NCBI GenBank assembly: GCA_020027875.1
Contig: JAHRHA010000030.1
Coordinates: 1 to 50,734 of the forward strand
Direction: 5' to 3'
DNA: 50,734 nucleotides
Source of the DNA: Micromonosporaceae bacterium
GTDB taxonomy: Bacteria > Actinomycetota > Actinomycetes > Mycobacteriales > Micromonosporaceae
Shown here: piece by piece, positions 8,912-16,710 of the stretch
Position numbering within the stretch: position 1 is the first letter of the stretch
Layout of the letters: each line of letters opens with the position of its first letter
Position numbers and translations under genes: made by a program
Notes under the pieces: model-generated
Databases searched by the model: none
What the model saw: the letters and a program-made list of their open reading frames with translations, nothing else
Told to the model about the DNA's origin: nothing

Positions 8912-9424
8912 ATGTCCGTCCTCTCCTCGCTCGCCCGCCGGCTCGGCGGGAAGCGGTGGTTCGCCGTCGTCGGTCGGGCCTACGTTCCACTTGACCGACT
9001 CCTCGGTCGGCTGTCGAAGGGCCGCTTCGTCGCGCTCGGCCTGCACGACCTGCCGTCGTTCATGCTGACCACCACCGGCCGCGCGTCCGGCCAACCCCGT
9101 ACGCACCCGCTACTGTTCGCCACCGACGGCGACGCGTTCGTCGTGATCGGATCGAACTGGGGTCAGGAACACCACCCGGCCTGGTCGAGCAACCTGCTGG
9201 CGAACCCGGACGCGACGGTCACCCTGGGCGGAGAGAAGATTCAGGTGCGGGCGCGTCTGACCAAGGGGGCCGAACGAGAACGGCTGCGGCGGGTGCTGCT
9301 CGACATCTGGCCGGCCTACGCCGCGTACGAGCGTCGCGCCCCGCATCGGAACCTCCGTATCTTCCGCCTGGAACGCACAGGCGCCGACCGTCATGGTCTG
9401 CGCGGAGCATCCTCCCCCCGATAA
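8912..9424 (+). CDS. F420-dependent nitroreductase family protein (Ddn-like)
   Basis: The 170-aa product shows the deazaflavin-dependent nitroreductase pattern: TTTGRASGQPRTHPLLFATDGDAFVVIGSNWGQEHHPAWSSNL-type sequence, with TGRxSG and the GSNWG...HPAW block near residues 52 and 78. The family fold is a split beta-barrel using F420H2 to reduce quinones or nitro compounds. The ATG at 8912 is preferred to the GTG two codons upstream. Its last 34 bases overlap the 3' end of the convergent HAD gene. Confidence 0.85.
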   Translation: MSVLSSLARRLGGKRWFAVVGRAYVPLDRLLGRLSKGRFVALGLHDLPSFMLTTTGRASGQPRTHPLLFATDGDAFVVIGSNWGQEHHPAWSSNLLANPDATVTLGGEKIQVRARLTKGAERERLRRVLLDIWPAYAAYERRAPHRNLRIFRLERTGADRHGLRGASSPR

Positions 9425-10149
9425 CGGGGAAGATCCTCCGCCGACGAAGACGCGGCGCGCCAGGCGTCCACCACACCCAGCAGGTCAGTAAGGCGGCCGA
9501 TGACGGCGTCCGGCTCGCCATCAGTGTGTCCACGTTGGACCTGCGGTATCACGCTGTGCGGAAGGAGTACCGCGCGCATGCCCACGCGCCGGGCACCGAA
9601 GATGTCGTCGAACGGCCGGTCGCCGACGAAGACGCAGCGCCCCGGGTCCGGTGCGCCAACAGCCGCCATCGCCGCGCGGAACGCGTCCGGATGCGGCTTG
9701 GTCCACGGGATCTCACAGGTATACACGGCGCCGTCGATCAGGTGGTGCACGCCGTCACGGATGAAGATCTGCTCGTGCCTGGCCCGCGTCCACGACGTAT
9801 TGGAGAGGACGCCGATGCGGATCCCGCGCTCTCGCAATCCAGTCAGCACCGTCGGGGCGTCCGGGTCGAGGAACGTGGCCCACTCCCACTCCTCGTCGTG
9901 TACGGCGTAGGCGCGGTCGTCGGCTGTCACCCCGGCTGCCTCGAACACTTCGGCCAAGGTGCCGCTGCGATGATCGTCGCGGGATCGGCGCCACAACTCG
10001 TCGTCGGCGGCAGCCAACGCCGCGGCGGCCTCGTCTACGAGTTCGGCTGCGACGAGTCGAGCGGCGATGCGCCACCAAGCGCGCCCATCGGCCGTCTTCC
10101 ACGGTGTCAGGGTGCCGCCCCAGTCGAAGATCACCGCGTCCACCGCCAC
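9391..10149 (-). CDS. HAD superfamily hydrolase
   Basis: The 252-aa protein has HAD motif I VIFDWGGTLTPW near its N terminus, motif II in GVLSNTSW, the Lys in IPWTKPHPDAF and motif IV FVGDRPFDDI, with a helical cap between. The second Asp of the usual DxD is Gly (DWG), which removes the general acid of ordinary HAD phosphatases, so the substrate or chemistry may differ. The start is taken at GTG 10149, just before the first beta strand; the open frame extends upstream without family resemblance. Confidence 0.85.
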   Translation of the reverse strand: MAVDAVIFDWGGTLTPWKTADGRAWWRIAARLVAAELVDEAAAALAAADDELWRRSRDDHRSGTLAEVFEAAGVTADDRAYAVHDEEWEWATFLDPDAPTVLTGLRERGIRIGVLSNTSWTRARHEQIFIRDGVHHLIDGAVYTCEIPWTKPHPDAFRAAMAAVGAPDPGRCVFVGDRPFDDIFGARRVGMRAVLLPHSVIPQVQRGHTDGEPDAVIGRLTDLLGVVDAWRAASSSAEDLPRYRGEDAPRRP

Positions 10150-10203
10150 GCCGCCCACCCTAACCGCCGGCTTCACCCGCCCCGCACACCCCGCCCGCCC
10201 CGC

Positions 10204-10260
10204 GATCAACGGCTCATGGCCGCGGATCAGAGATCAAAGTGCGGCCATACCTCCTTGATC
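10204..10260. repeat. 57-bp nested palindrome, family B copy 1
   Basis: GATCAA...TTGATC ends enclose ATGGCCGC/GCGGCCAT arms around a 16-base centre. The element is the same length as, and aligns with, the one at 30056-30112. Here it lies in the spacer between the divergent HAD and nucleotidyltransferase genes. Confidence 0.75.
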
Positions 10261-10284
10261 GACGGGACCGGCGAGAATGACGGC

Positions 10285-11055
10285 GTGCCGCCTTCCACAG
10301 CCGAGCCGACCACCGGGTCGACGCCCGCCCGCCAGAACCCCAGGTGGGCTGTCGCCGAGCGGGTCGCGGATGCGCTACGGCGACGGTGGAGCATGGAGCT
10401 TCAGGCGGTCGGCGTGCACGGCTCGCTGGCCCACGGGGACGACACCGACGCGAGTGACGTGGACATCGTCGTCGTCACGAGGTGGGCCCAGACCGGGCCG
10501 CCGCCGGGCACCCGCCGCATCGACGGTGTGATCGTCGACCTGGGCGTCATCAGCGCGGACGAGTACCTGCGCCACGCGCGCACCCTGACCACGTCGTGGC
10601 CGCTCGCGGCCGACCAGTACATCACCACGAAGGCGCTGCACGACCCCGACGCATGGTTCCCGCGGCTGCGCGACACCCATATCGCCCGGCTCGCCCAGGC
10701 TGAGGGCCACGTCTTCGCCTCGCTGGCGCGTGAGGCATGGTGCCGCGCCAAGAGCGCGCAGGCGAAGGCGCGCCGGATGGCCGAGTGGTACGAGACCGAA
10801 TCGGCGATGCTGGTACTGGGCGAGGCGCGGCTGGGCGTGGCGATGGTGGACGGACTGCTCACCCGGACGTACTTCCGCAATGGTGCCGACGCGGTCAAGC
10901 AGGCCGGCGTCGCCTCGTCTCACATCTACGAGCTCGGCGAACGCCTCACCGGCCAGGCTCAGGAGCTCGCCCGGCGCGGCCGACCCGTGGACGGTGACAT
11001 CGACGACCTGCTGGGCCCGGATCAGTCGAAGTCGAAGAACGAGTGGTTGTCATAG
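10285..11055 (+). CDS. Nucleotidyltransferase, kanamycin-nucleotidyltransferase-like
   Basis: The 256-aa product has the polymerase-beta signature GSLAHGDDTDASDVDIVVV near residue 50, i.e. GSx(n)DxD with both metal-binding Asp residues, and a helical C-terminal half as in KNTase/LinA-type enzymes. Such enzymes adenylylate aminoglycosides, lincosamides or other small molecules; the substrate here cannot be told. The start is a GTG at 10285; the ATG at 10277 is out of frame. Its final 34 bases overlap the 3' end of the opposing small gene. Confidence 0.8.
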   Translation: MPPSTAEPTTGSTPARQNPRWAVAERVADALRRRWSMELQAVGVHGSLAHGDDTDASDVDIVVVTRWAQTGPPPGTRRIDGVIVDLGVISADEYLRHARTLTTSWPLAADQYITTKALHDPDAWFPRLRDTHIARLAQAEGHVFASLAREAWCRAKSAQAKARRMAEWYETESAMLVLGEARLGVAMVDGLLTRTYFRNGADAVKQAGVASSHIYELGERLTGQAQELARRGRPVDGDIDDLLGPDQSKSKNEWLS

Positions 11056-11201
11056 AAGTGCAGTACGTACGTGCGCTGCTGGCAGATGAGCAGGGTCATC
11101 CGGTGCGAGGTAAAGCCCCAGCGACTGTCACTGCGGGACTCCTCCTCGCGGAACTGGGTGCCTTGGCACAGCGGGCAGGCGAGCGTCTGCGGCTTGGTCA
11201 T
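11022..11201 (-). CDS. Small CPxC protein, degraded zinc-ribbon type
   Basis: The 59-aa product has CPLC at residues 9-12 and ends LLICQQRTYVLHFYDNHSFFDFD. A zinc ribbon would need a second CxxC, but here C40 is followed by QQR, so the fourth ligand is missing. The mostly polar, conserved-looking sequence and the ATG at 11201 support a real gene. Function unknown. It is convergent with, and overlaps by 34 bases, the nucleotidyltransferase gene. Confidence 0.6.
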   Translation of the reverse strand: MTKPQTLACPLCQGTQFREEESRSDSRWGFTSHRMTLLICQQRTYVLHFYDNHSFFDFD

Positions 11202-11240
11202 GTGATCGAGTGTGAGCAGTGGACGCAAGACCACGTGCCA

Positions 11241-11960
11241 TCAGACCGGCGTGCCGCCGCCGATCAGCATCCCGATGACGTACGTCGCCGCTGCCGCCGC
11301 GCCACCGAGCAGCAGCTGTCGCAGCCCGCTTGTCCACCAGGCACGGTGAGTGAATCGCGCCACCAGCGCGCCAGCGAGAAACAGGCCCGCGCCGCCAGCG
11401 ATTAGCGCCGGCCACAGCACGTCGCTGCCGAGCAGGTAGGGCAGCAGCGGAATCAGTGCACCGATGCAGAAGCACAGGAAGCTTGAGATTGCCGCGGTCC
11501 AAGGGCTCGGCTGCTCCGTCGGATCCACGCCCAGCTCCTCTCGTGCATGGATCCGCAGCGCCTCCTCCGGGTTGGTGTGCACAACCTTGGCCACCTCGCG
11601 CGCAAGATCCGGCGGCAGACCTCGGTCGATCCACGCCTGCGCCAGTTCCTCCGTCTCCACCTCGGGGTTGCGCTCGAGCTCGCGGCGCTCCTTGGCCACC
11701 TCGGCGGCGACCTGTTCGGTCTGGGTGCGTACGGATGTGTACTCCCCCAGGCCCATGGAGATCGCGCCAGCGACGAGGCCGGCGGTGCCGGTGAGCACGA
11801 TCGCCTCCGGCGACACCCCGCCACCGCCCACGCCGGCGATGAGCGCGATGTTCGTCACGAGCCCGTCCATCGCACCGAACACGGCCGGACGCAACCAGCC
11901 GCCGGAGACGTCGGCGTGGTGATGCTCGGGGCGCGCTGCTGCGTTCACGGCGCCGGTCAC
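11241..11960 (-). CDS. VIT1/CCC1 family membrane transporter
   Basis: The 239-aa protein shows the VIT1/CCC1 pattern: an opening helix [20 protein letters not shown], a second [23 protein letters not shown], a cytoplasmic Glu-rich segment (residues about 80-135, repeated E and H), and three C-terminal hydrophobic helices. The family moves Fe2+ or Mn2+ out of the cytosol. The GTG at 11960 overlaps the stop codon of map (GTGA), indicating coupled translation; GTG 11948 is an alternative start. Metal specificity is inferred from the family. Confidence 0.85.
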   Translation of the reverse strand: MTGAVNAAARPEHHHADVSGGWLRPAVFGAMDGLVTNIALIAGVGGGGVSPEAIVLTGTAGLVAGAISMGLGEYTSVRTQTEQVAAEVAKERRELERNPEVETEELAQAWIDRGLPPDLAREVAKVVHTNPEEALRIHAREELGVDPTEQPSPWTAAISSFLCFCIGALIPLLPYLLGSDVLWPALIAGGAGLFLAGALVARFTHRAWWTSGLRQLLLGGAAAAATYVIGMLIGGGTPV

Positions 11961-12811
11961 GGCAGCGTCAGAATCTCGTACCCGCTGTCGGTGACCGCGA
12001 CCATATGCTCGAACTGCGCGGTCCACTTCCGGTCCTTCGTGACCACCGTCCAACCGTCGGCCCACATGTCGTGCTTGTGCGTCCCGAGCGTGATCATCGG
12101 CTCGATGGTAAAGGTCATCCCCGGCTCCATGACCACCTCGAGCCTCGGGTTGTCGTAGTGCGGCACGAAGAGACCCGAATGAAACGACTCGCCGATGCCG
12201 TGGCCGCCGAAGTCCCGGACTACGCCGTACCCGAAGCGCTTGGCGTAAGCCTCGATGACCCGACCGATCACGTTGAGTGGCCGGCCCGGGGCGACCGCCT
12301 TGACGCCGCGCATGGTCGCCTCCCGGGTTCGTTCCACCAACAGGCGTACCTCCTCGGTGACATCCCCAACGCAGAAGGTCTGGTTGGTGTCCCCATGAAC
12401 CCTGTCGAAGAATGCCGTGACGTCGACGTTGACGATGTCGCCACCCTCGATCACGGTGGAGTCCGGTATGCCATGGCAGATAACCTCGTTGAGGCTGGTG
12501 CAGCACGACTTCGGAAAGCCTTTGTAACCCAGCGTCGACGGGTAGGCCCCGTGGTCGCAGAGAAACTCGTGCACGACCCGGTCGATCTCGTCGGTGCTGA
12601 CACCCGGTTTGCAGTGCTCACCGGCGAGCAGCACAGCCTGCGCGGCGAGCCGCCCCGCCTCGCGCATCCGCTCGATGACCTCGGGCGGCTGTACGGTCCT
12701 CGTGGAGCGTTTCGGCTCCTTCTTCCCCACGTACTCCGGACGTGCGATGTAGGACGGCACGTCACGCCATGGGGAGAGCTGACCGGGTCTCAGCGGGGCT
12801 CGCACACTCAT
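11957..12811 (-). CDS. map: Type I methionine aminopeptidase
   Basis: The 284-aa enzyme removes N-terminal Met from new proteins. The metal ligands are visible: [18 protein letters not shown] (two Asp), GHGIGESFH (His), MTFTIEPM (Glu) and FEHMVAVT (Glu). About 40 N-terminal residues ([22 protein letters not shown]) precede the core, the extension found in one actinobacterial MetAP isoform that binds SH3-like surfaces. The ATG at 12811 fits this; the open frame runs further upstream. Confidence 0.95.
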   Translation of the reverse strand: MSVRAPLRPGQLSPWRDVPSYIARPEYVGKKEPKRSTRTVQPPEVIERMREAGRLAAQAVLLAGEHCKPGVSTDEIDRVVHEFLCDHGAYPSTLGYKGFPKSCCTSLNEVICHGIPDSTVIEGGDIVNVDVTAFFDRVHGDTNQTFCVGDVTEEVRLLVERTREATMRGVKAVAPGRPLNVIGRVIEAYAKRFGYGVVRDFGGHGIGESFHSGLFVPHYDNPRLEVVMEPGMTFTIEPMITLGTHKHDMWADGWTVVTKDRKWTAQFEHMVAVTDSGYEILTLP

Positions 12812-12842
12812 GCCCCCGAGCCTAACCCGTCGCATTTTTGCA

Positions 12843-12888
12843 ATCTTGGATGATTGGCGGGCAAGGAGCACTGGGATTCATCCAAGAT
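12843..12888. terminator. 11-bp-arm inverted repeat downstream of the amidotransferase-like gene
   Basis: Perfect arms ATCTTGGATGA (12843-12853) and TCATCCAAGAT (12878-12888) flank a 24-base loop. It starts 6 bases after the stop of the minus-strand hydrolase gene and lies 31 bases upstream of map. It may end the catabolic array or be another intergenic palindrome; there is no T-run. Confidence 0.45.
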
Positions 12889-12894
12889 CGCTGA

Positions 12895-13608
12895 CTATTT
12901 CGTCACGTGGTACTGGTGCTCGGCCGCCGCTTCGACATGCGCGGCGAACATGCGGAAGTCGGAGGTGTCCTCCGGGTGCCACTGCACCCCGATGACGAAG
13001 TTCCTGCCTGGGTCCTCAGCCACCTCGATGAGTTCGTCCTCCGGGCACCAGCCCGCCGGGACGAGCCGGCCCGGGTTGGCGATGCCCTGGTGGTGGAACG
13101 AGTTCACGATCAACTCGTCACCGAGGATCTTGTGGCTCATGCTGCCAGGCGCCAGGCGCACCGGATGCTCGCCGAACTTCGGCCCGCTCGTCGGACGATG
13201 ACCGGTATGGCCGAGCACGTCGGGCAGGTGTTGATGGAGGCGTCCGCCATACGCGACGACCATCAGCTGCAGGCCGCGGCAGATGCCCAGGATCGGCAGG
13301 TTGCGCTCCAGCGCCGCCCGCAGTAGCAGCATCTCCGCCTCGTCCCGCTCGGGCTTCACCGACGTCGTCGGGTGCGGCGTTTCACCATACAGAACGGGAT
13401 CCACATCGGAGCCGCCGGCGAAGACGATCCCGTCGATACGGTCGAGGATGTCGACGTCGGGGTCGTCGGGCGTGATCAGCACCGCCCTCCCGCCGCTGGC
13501 GTGAACCGCGTGAACGTACGCGAGCGGCAGCACCGCCGCGAACGTGTCCTGCAGCCCGAACCGGGTCTCCTCCGCATACGTGGTCAGACCGATGACCGGA
13601 CGACCCAT
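12895..13608 (-). CDS. Class I glutamine-amidotransferase-like hydrolase (PuuD type)
   Basis: The 237-aa protein matches peptidase C26/gamma-glutamyl-GABA hydrolases: GGSDVDPVLYGE near 75, nucleophile Cys in LGICRGLQL near 110, FHHQGI, and His-Glu in GVQWHPEDT near 212. Such enzymes release glutamate from gamma-glutamyl amides. Downstream of a ligase, dehydrogenases and amine permease on the same strand, it suits the last step of a gamma-glutamylated amine route. The ATG at 13608 follows AGGAGG at a 9-base spacing. Confidence 0.88.
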   Translation of the reverse strand: MGRPVIGLTTYAEETRFGLQDTFAAVLPLAYVHAVHASGGRAVLITPDDPDVDILDRIDGIVFAGGSDVDPVLYGETPHPTTSVKPERDEAEMLLLRAALERNLPILGICRGLQLMVVAYGGRLHQHLPDVLGHTGHRPTSGPKFGEHPVRLAPGSMSHKILGDELIVNSFHHQGIANPGRLVPAGWCPEDELIEVAEDPGRNFVIGVQWHPEDTSDFRMFAAHVEAAAEHQYHVTK

Positions 13609-13749
13609 GACCACTCGCCTCCTTGAGCGCAATCCCCGCGTCCTGCCTTCGAATCTGTCCTCCCCCGAAACTAGTCACCCCACCCGCACATGGCGGTCAC
13701 AATCCGGTCAAGGTCTCAACGCGTAGGACTGAGCTCCACCGCCGGGTGG

Positions 13750-15882
13750 CTAGCCGTCGATGGCGAGAGCGAGAGGAAGCACGGCGCCCGCACCAGATTG
13801 GCGGAGCAGGCGCGCCGCGACCGTCATCGTCCAGCCCGAGTTGACCACGTCATCAACAAGCAGGACCGGTGCGTCGAGCCGGGCGAGCGCGTCGGCCATC
13901 CCGTCGGTCACCGCGAAGGCATCATGCACCGCGGCGAGGCGCTGAACGCTGTTGCTCACCGCCCCGGCCCCGGGCGGGCCGCCGCCGACCCGGGGAAGCT
14001 CCCCGATCCACTCCAGCCGTCCCACCTGAGCGAGCCGCCGAGACAGCGAACCGACCAGCCGGGGCCGCGTGCGGGAGGCGATCGCGACCACGCCGGCGGG
14101 GCGTCGCGCCCAATCCCAGGAGGCGAGCACCTTGACGACCGCCTGAAATACGTCCTCTGGCACGTCGACGTCGCCGGCACCGGGTCGGAGAAGTTCCCGT
14201 AGTCGACCGCCCCAGCCGAGATCCGAGAGGCGCCCCAAGGCCCGCCCGCTCTCCGCCGACTCTGCCGGCTTGATCTTCCCCGACAGGTCGACACCAAGCG
14301 TCGCCCCACCCGTCGGCCAGAGCCGCCTGGGTTCGATCTCGACGCCGGGGCGGCGAAGGTGGGCCTCGGCCGCGGCCAGCGCCCCGGCCGGGATCTCGGG
14401 GGTGAACCACGCACCGGCGCAACGATCGCAGCGTCCGCACGGCGCCGCGTACGGGTCGTCGAGCTGGATCCGCAGATACTCCAGACGGCAGCCGTCCGTG
14501 GCGGCGTAGGCCCGCATCGCGTTGGCCTCGGCGGCCCGAGCCTGAGCAACCCGGCTGTACCGCTGCGCGTCGTACACCCACTCCGCTCCGGTCGCCTCCC
14601 AGCCTCCCCTTACTCTGCGGACGGCACCATCGACGTCGAGCACCTTCAACATCAGCTCCAACCGACCCCGGCGCAGATCGACCCGTGCCTCGAGGGCCTG
14701 GGTCGAGAGTGGACGGCCCGATCGGCGGAGCGCGTCGAGCACTCGCTCGACCTGATCCTGTGGCGGGAAGGCGAGCGAGGCGAAGTATCGCCAGATGGCC
14801 TCGTCCTCCTTGCCCGGCAGGAGCACAACATCGGCGCTCTGCACGGCTCGGCCGGCGCGACCCACCTGCTGGTAGTACGCGATAGGTGACGCGGGCGCGC
14901 CGACATGGACGACGAAGCCGAGGTCCGGCTTGTCGAAACCCATTCCGAGGGCCGACGTCGCCACGAGCGCCTTGACCCGGTTGGCGAGCAGGTCGGCCTC
15001 GGACTCCTCCCGTTCGCTGCCCTCCGTGCGTCCGGAGTACGCCGCTACGGCGTACCCCTGATCCTTGAGGAACGCCGCGACCTCCTCCGTCGCCGCCACG
15101 GTCAGGGTGTAGATGATGCCCGATCCGGGCAGATCGCCCAGGTGCGAGGCGAGCCATGCGAGCCGGTGAGCCGGCGTCGGCAACGTGAGCACACCCAATC
15201 GCAGGCTCTCCCGGTCGAGCGGGCCGCGCAGCACGAGCGCATCCGCGCCGAGCTGTTCGGCGATGTCGTCGGTGACGCGGGCGTTCGCCGTGGCGGTGGT
15301 GGCGAGGACGGGCACGCCAGCGGGGAGCGCGGCGAGAAAGGTACGGATGCGCCGGTAGTCGGGGCGGAAGTCGTGGCCCCAGTCGGAGACGCAATGCGCC
15401 TCGTCCACGACGAGCAGCCCGCAGGTGGCGGCGAGCTCGGGGAGGACCTCGTCGCGGAACTCCGGGTTGTTGAGCCGCTCCGGGCTGACGAGGAGGACGT
15501 CGACATCGCCGGCGGTGACCGCCTTGGTGATGTCGGTCCACTCGGTGACGTTGGCAGAATTAATCGTCGCCGCGTGAAGATGCCCGCGTTGATCGCCTCC
15601 GGCGAAGCTAGCGCCCACAGCCGCCTCGATCTGGTTGCGCATCAGGGCGAGCAGCGGCGACACGATGACAGTGGGGCCGGCGTTCGCCGCCCGCAACAGC
15701 GCGGTCGCGACGAAGTAGACGGCGGACTTGCCGAACCCCGTGCGCTGGACGAGCAGTACCCGGCGCCGCCCGCCCACTAGGGCTTCGATGGCCGCCCACT
15801 GGTCGTCCCGAAGCTGCGCCTGCGGCCCGGCAAGACTCCGCAGAATCTCCTCGGCCGCTTCGCGGTCCACGTCCAACTCCAT
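13750..15882 (-). CDS. RecQ-family DNA helicase fused to a phosphoribosyltransferase-like domain
   Basis: The 710-aa protein has helicase motifs LLVQRTGFGKSAVYF (Walker A), VDEAHCVSDWGHDFRPDY (DEAH), ATTATA, and VGRAGR, then a Cys cluster C-x(n)-CGRCDRC as in the RecQ zinc domain. No HRDC is seen; the last 60 residues hold VLLVDDVVNSGWTMTVAARLL, the PRPP-binding loop of phosphoribosyltransferases. Residues 93-100 are FAGGDQRG, lying between the conserved LLALMRNQI and TINSAN segments where helicases normally have a short linker. The ATG at 15882 is chosen because homology begins there. It sits inside a catabolic gene row with no obvious link to DNA repair. Confidence 0.9.
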   Translation of the reverse strand: MELDVDREAAEEILRSLAGPQAQLRDDQWAAIEALVGGRRRVLLVQRTGFGKSAVYFVATALLRAANAGPTVIVSPLLALMRNQIEAAVGASFAGGDQRGHLHAATINSANVTEWTDITKAVTAGDVDVLLVSPERLNNPEFRDEVLPELAATCGLLVVDEAHCVSDWGHDFRPDYRRIRTFLAALPAGVPVLATTATANARVTDDIAEQLGADALVLRGPLDRESLRLGVLTLPTPAHRLAWLASHLGDLPGSGIIYTLTVAATEEVAAFLKDQGYAVAAYSGRTEGSEREESEADLLANRVKALVATSALGMGFDKPDLGFVVHVGAPASPIAYYQQVGRAGRAVQSADVVLLPGKEDEAIWRYFASLAFPPQDQVERVLDALRRSGRPLSTQALEARVDLRRGRLELMLKVLDVDGAVRRVRGGWEATGAEWVYDAQRYSRVAQARAAEANAMRAYAATDGCRLEYLRIQLDDPYAAPCGRCDRCAGAWFTPEIPAGALAAAEAHLRRPGVEIEPRRLWPTGGATLGVDLSGKIKPAESAESGRALGRLSDLGWGGRLRELLRPGAGDVDVPEDVFQAVVKVLASWDWARRPAGVVAIASRTRPRLVGSLSRRLAQVGRLEWIGELPRVGGGPPGAGAVSNSVQRLAAVHDAFAVTDGMADALARLDAPVLLVDDVVNSGWTMTVAARLLRQSGAGAVLPLALAIDG
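15583..15606 (-). repeat. [14 protein letters not shown] short repeat inside the RecQ fusion gene
   Basis: The eight codons 93-100 of the helicase are the same 24 bases as infB 158-181, in the same frame. They fall within the first helicase lobe, so this looks like an insertion into a conserved domain rather than a low-complexity linker. Confidence 0.88.
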
Positions 15883-15915
15883 GTGTCCCGTTCTACGTGA
15901 CCAGTACGACATAAC

Positions 15916-16683
15916 TCACAACGGAGTGACGTAGGCGCCGGTGAGGCCGCCGTCCACGACAAACGTGGACGCCGTGATGAACGACGCGTCATCGCTGGCG
16001 AGGAACGCGACGGCCGAGGCGATCTCCTCCGGCTCGGCGAAACGACCCATCGGGATGTGCACCAGCCTGCGGGCCGCGCGCTCGGGGTCTTTGGCGAAGA
16101 GCTCCATGAGCATCGGCGTCGCAACCGGACCGGGGCACAACGCGTTGACCCGGATGCCATCCCGGGCGAACTGCACACCCAGTTCCCGGGTCATCGCAAG
16201 CACACCGCCCTTACTGGCCGTATACGAGATCTGCGACGTCGCAGCGCCCATGAGCGCGACGAAGCTGGCCGTGTTGATGATCGAACCCTTGCCCTGCCGC
16301 TGCATATAGGGGATCGCGTACTTGCAGCAGAGGTAGACCGATGTCAGGTTGATCCGCTGGACCCGTTCCCACGCGTCCAGACCAGTGGTGAGGATCGAGT
16401 CGTCCTCCGGTGGGGAGATGCCGGCGTTGTTGAACGCGATGTCGAGGCGGCCGTAGGTGGTCACGACGTTCTCGAAGAGCTCAGCGACATCGCGCTCGGA
16501 CGAGACGTCGCAGGTGAGGAACCCGCCGCCCACCTCGTCGGCCGCAGCCCGGCCGCTCGTCTCGTCGATGTCCACCGCCACGACCCGTGCCCCCTCGGCA
16601 CCAAAGCGCCGGGCCGTCGCCCTCCCAATGCCGCTCCCCGCCCCGGTGATGACCGCGACGCGTCCCGCCAGCCGACCCTCCAC
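15916..16683 (-). CDS. Short-chain dehydrogenase/reductase
   Basis: The 255-aa enzyme has TGAGSGIG (about 14-21), VAVDIDE at the end of strand 2 (the Asp favours NAD), FNNAG, the catalytic Ser segment and YTASKGG with catalytic Tyr and Lys, and CPGPVATPM. SDRs of this type oxidise alcohols or reduce ketones. Placed 27 bases after an aldehyde dehydrogenase, it could oxidise the alcohol of a gamma-glutamyl amino alcohol to the aldehyde; that is inference. GTG start at 16683. Confidence 0.9.
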   Translation of the reverse strand: MEGRLAGRVAVITGAGSGIGRATARRFGAEGARVVAVDIDETSGRAAADEVGGGFLTCDVSSERDVAELFENVVTTYGRLDIAFNNAGISPPEDDSILTTGLDAWERVQRINLTSVYLCCKYAIPYMQRQGKGSIINTASFVALMGAATSQISYTASKGGVLAMTRELGVQFARDGIRVNALCPGPVATPMLMELFAKDPERAARRLVHIPMGRFAEPEEIASAVAFLASDDASFITASTFVVDGGLTGAYVTPL

Positions 16684-16710
16684 GCAGACTCCTCTGTCCG
16701 TGCTGACTGT

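Noticed and set aside
11796..11815. Match to the FAGGDQRG element (GATCGCCTCCGGCGA) in the VIT-type transporter gene
   Set aside because: Only 15 bases match, the reading frame differs (VSPEAIV), and the segment is ordinary transporter sequence, so coincidence is more likely than a copy.
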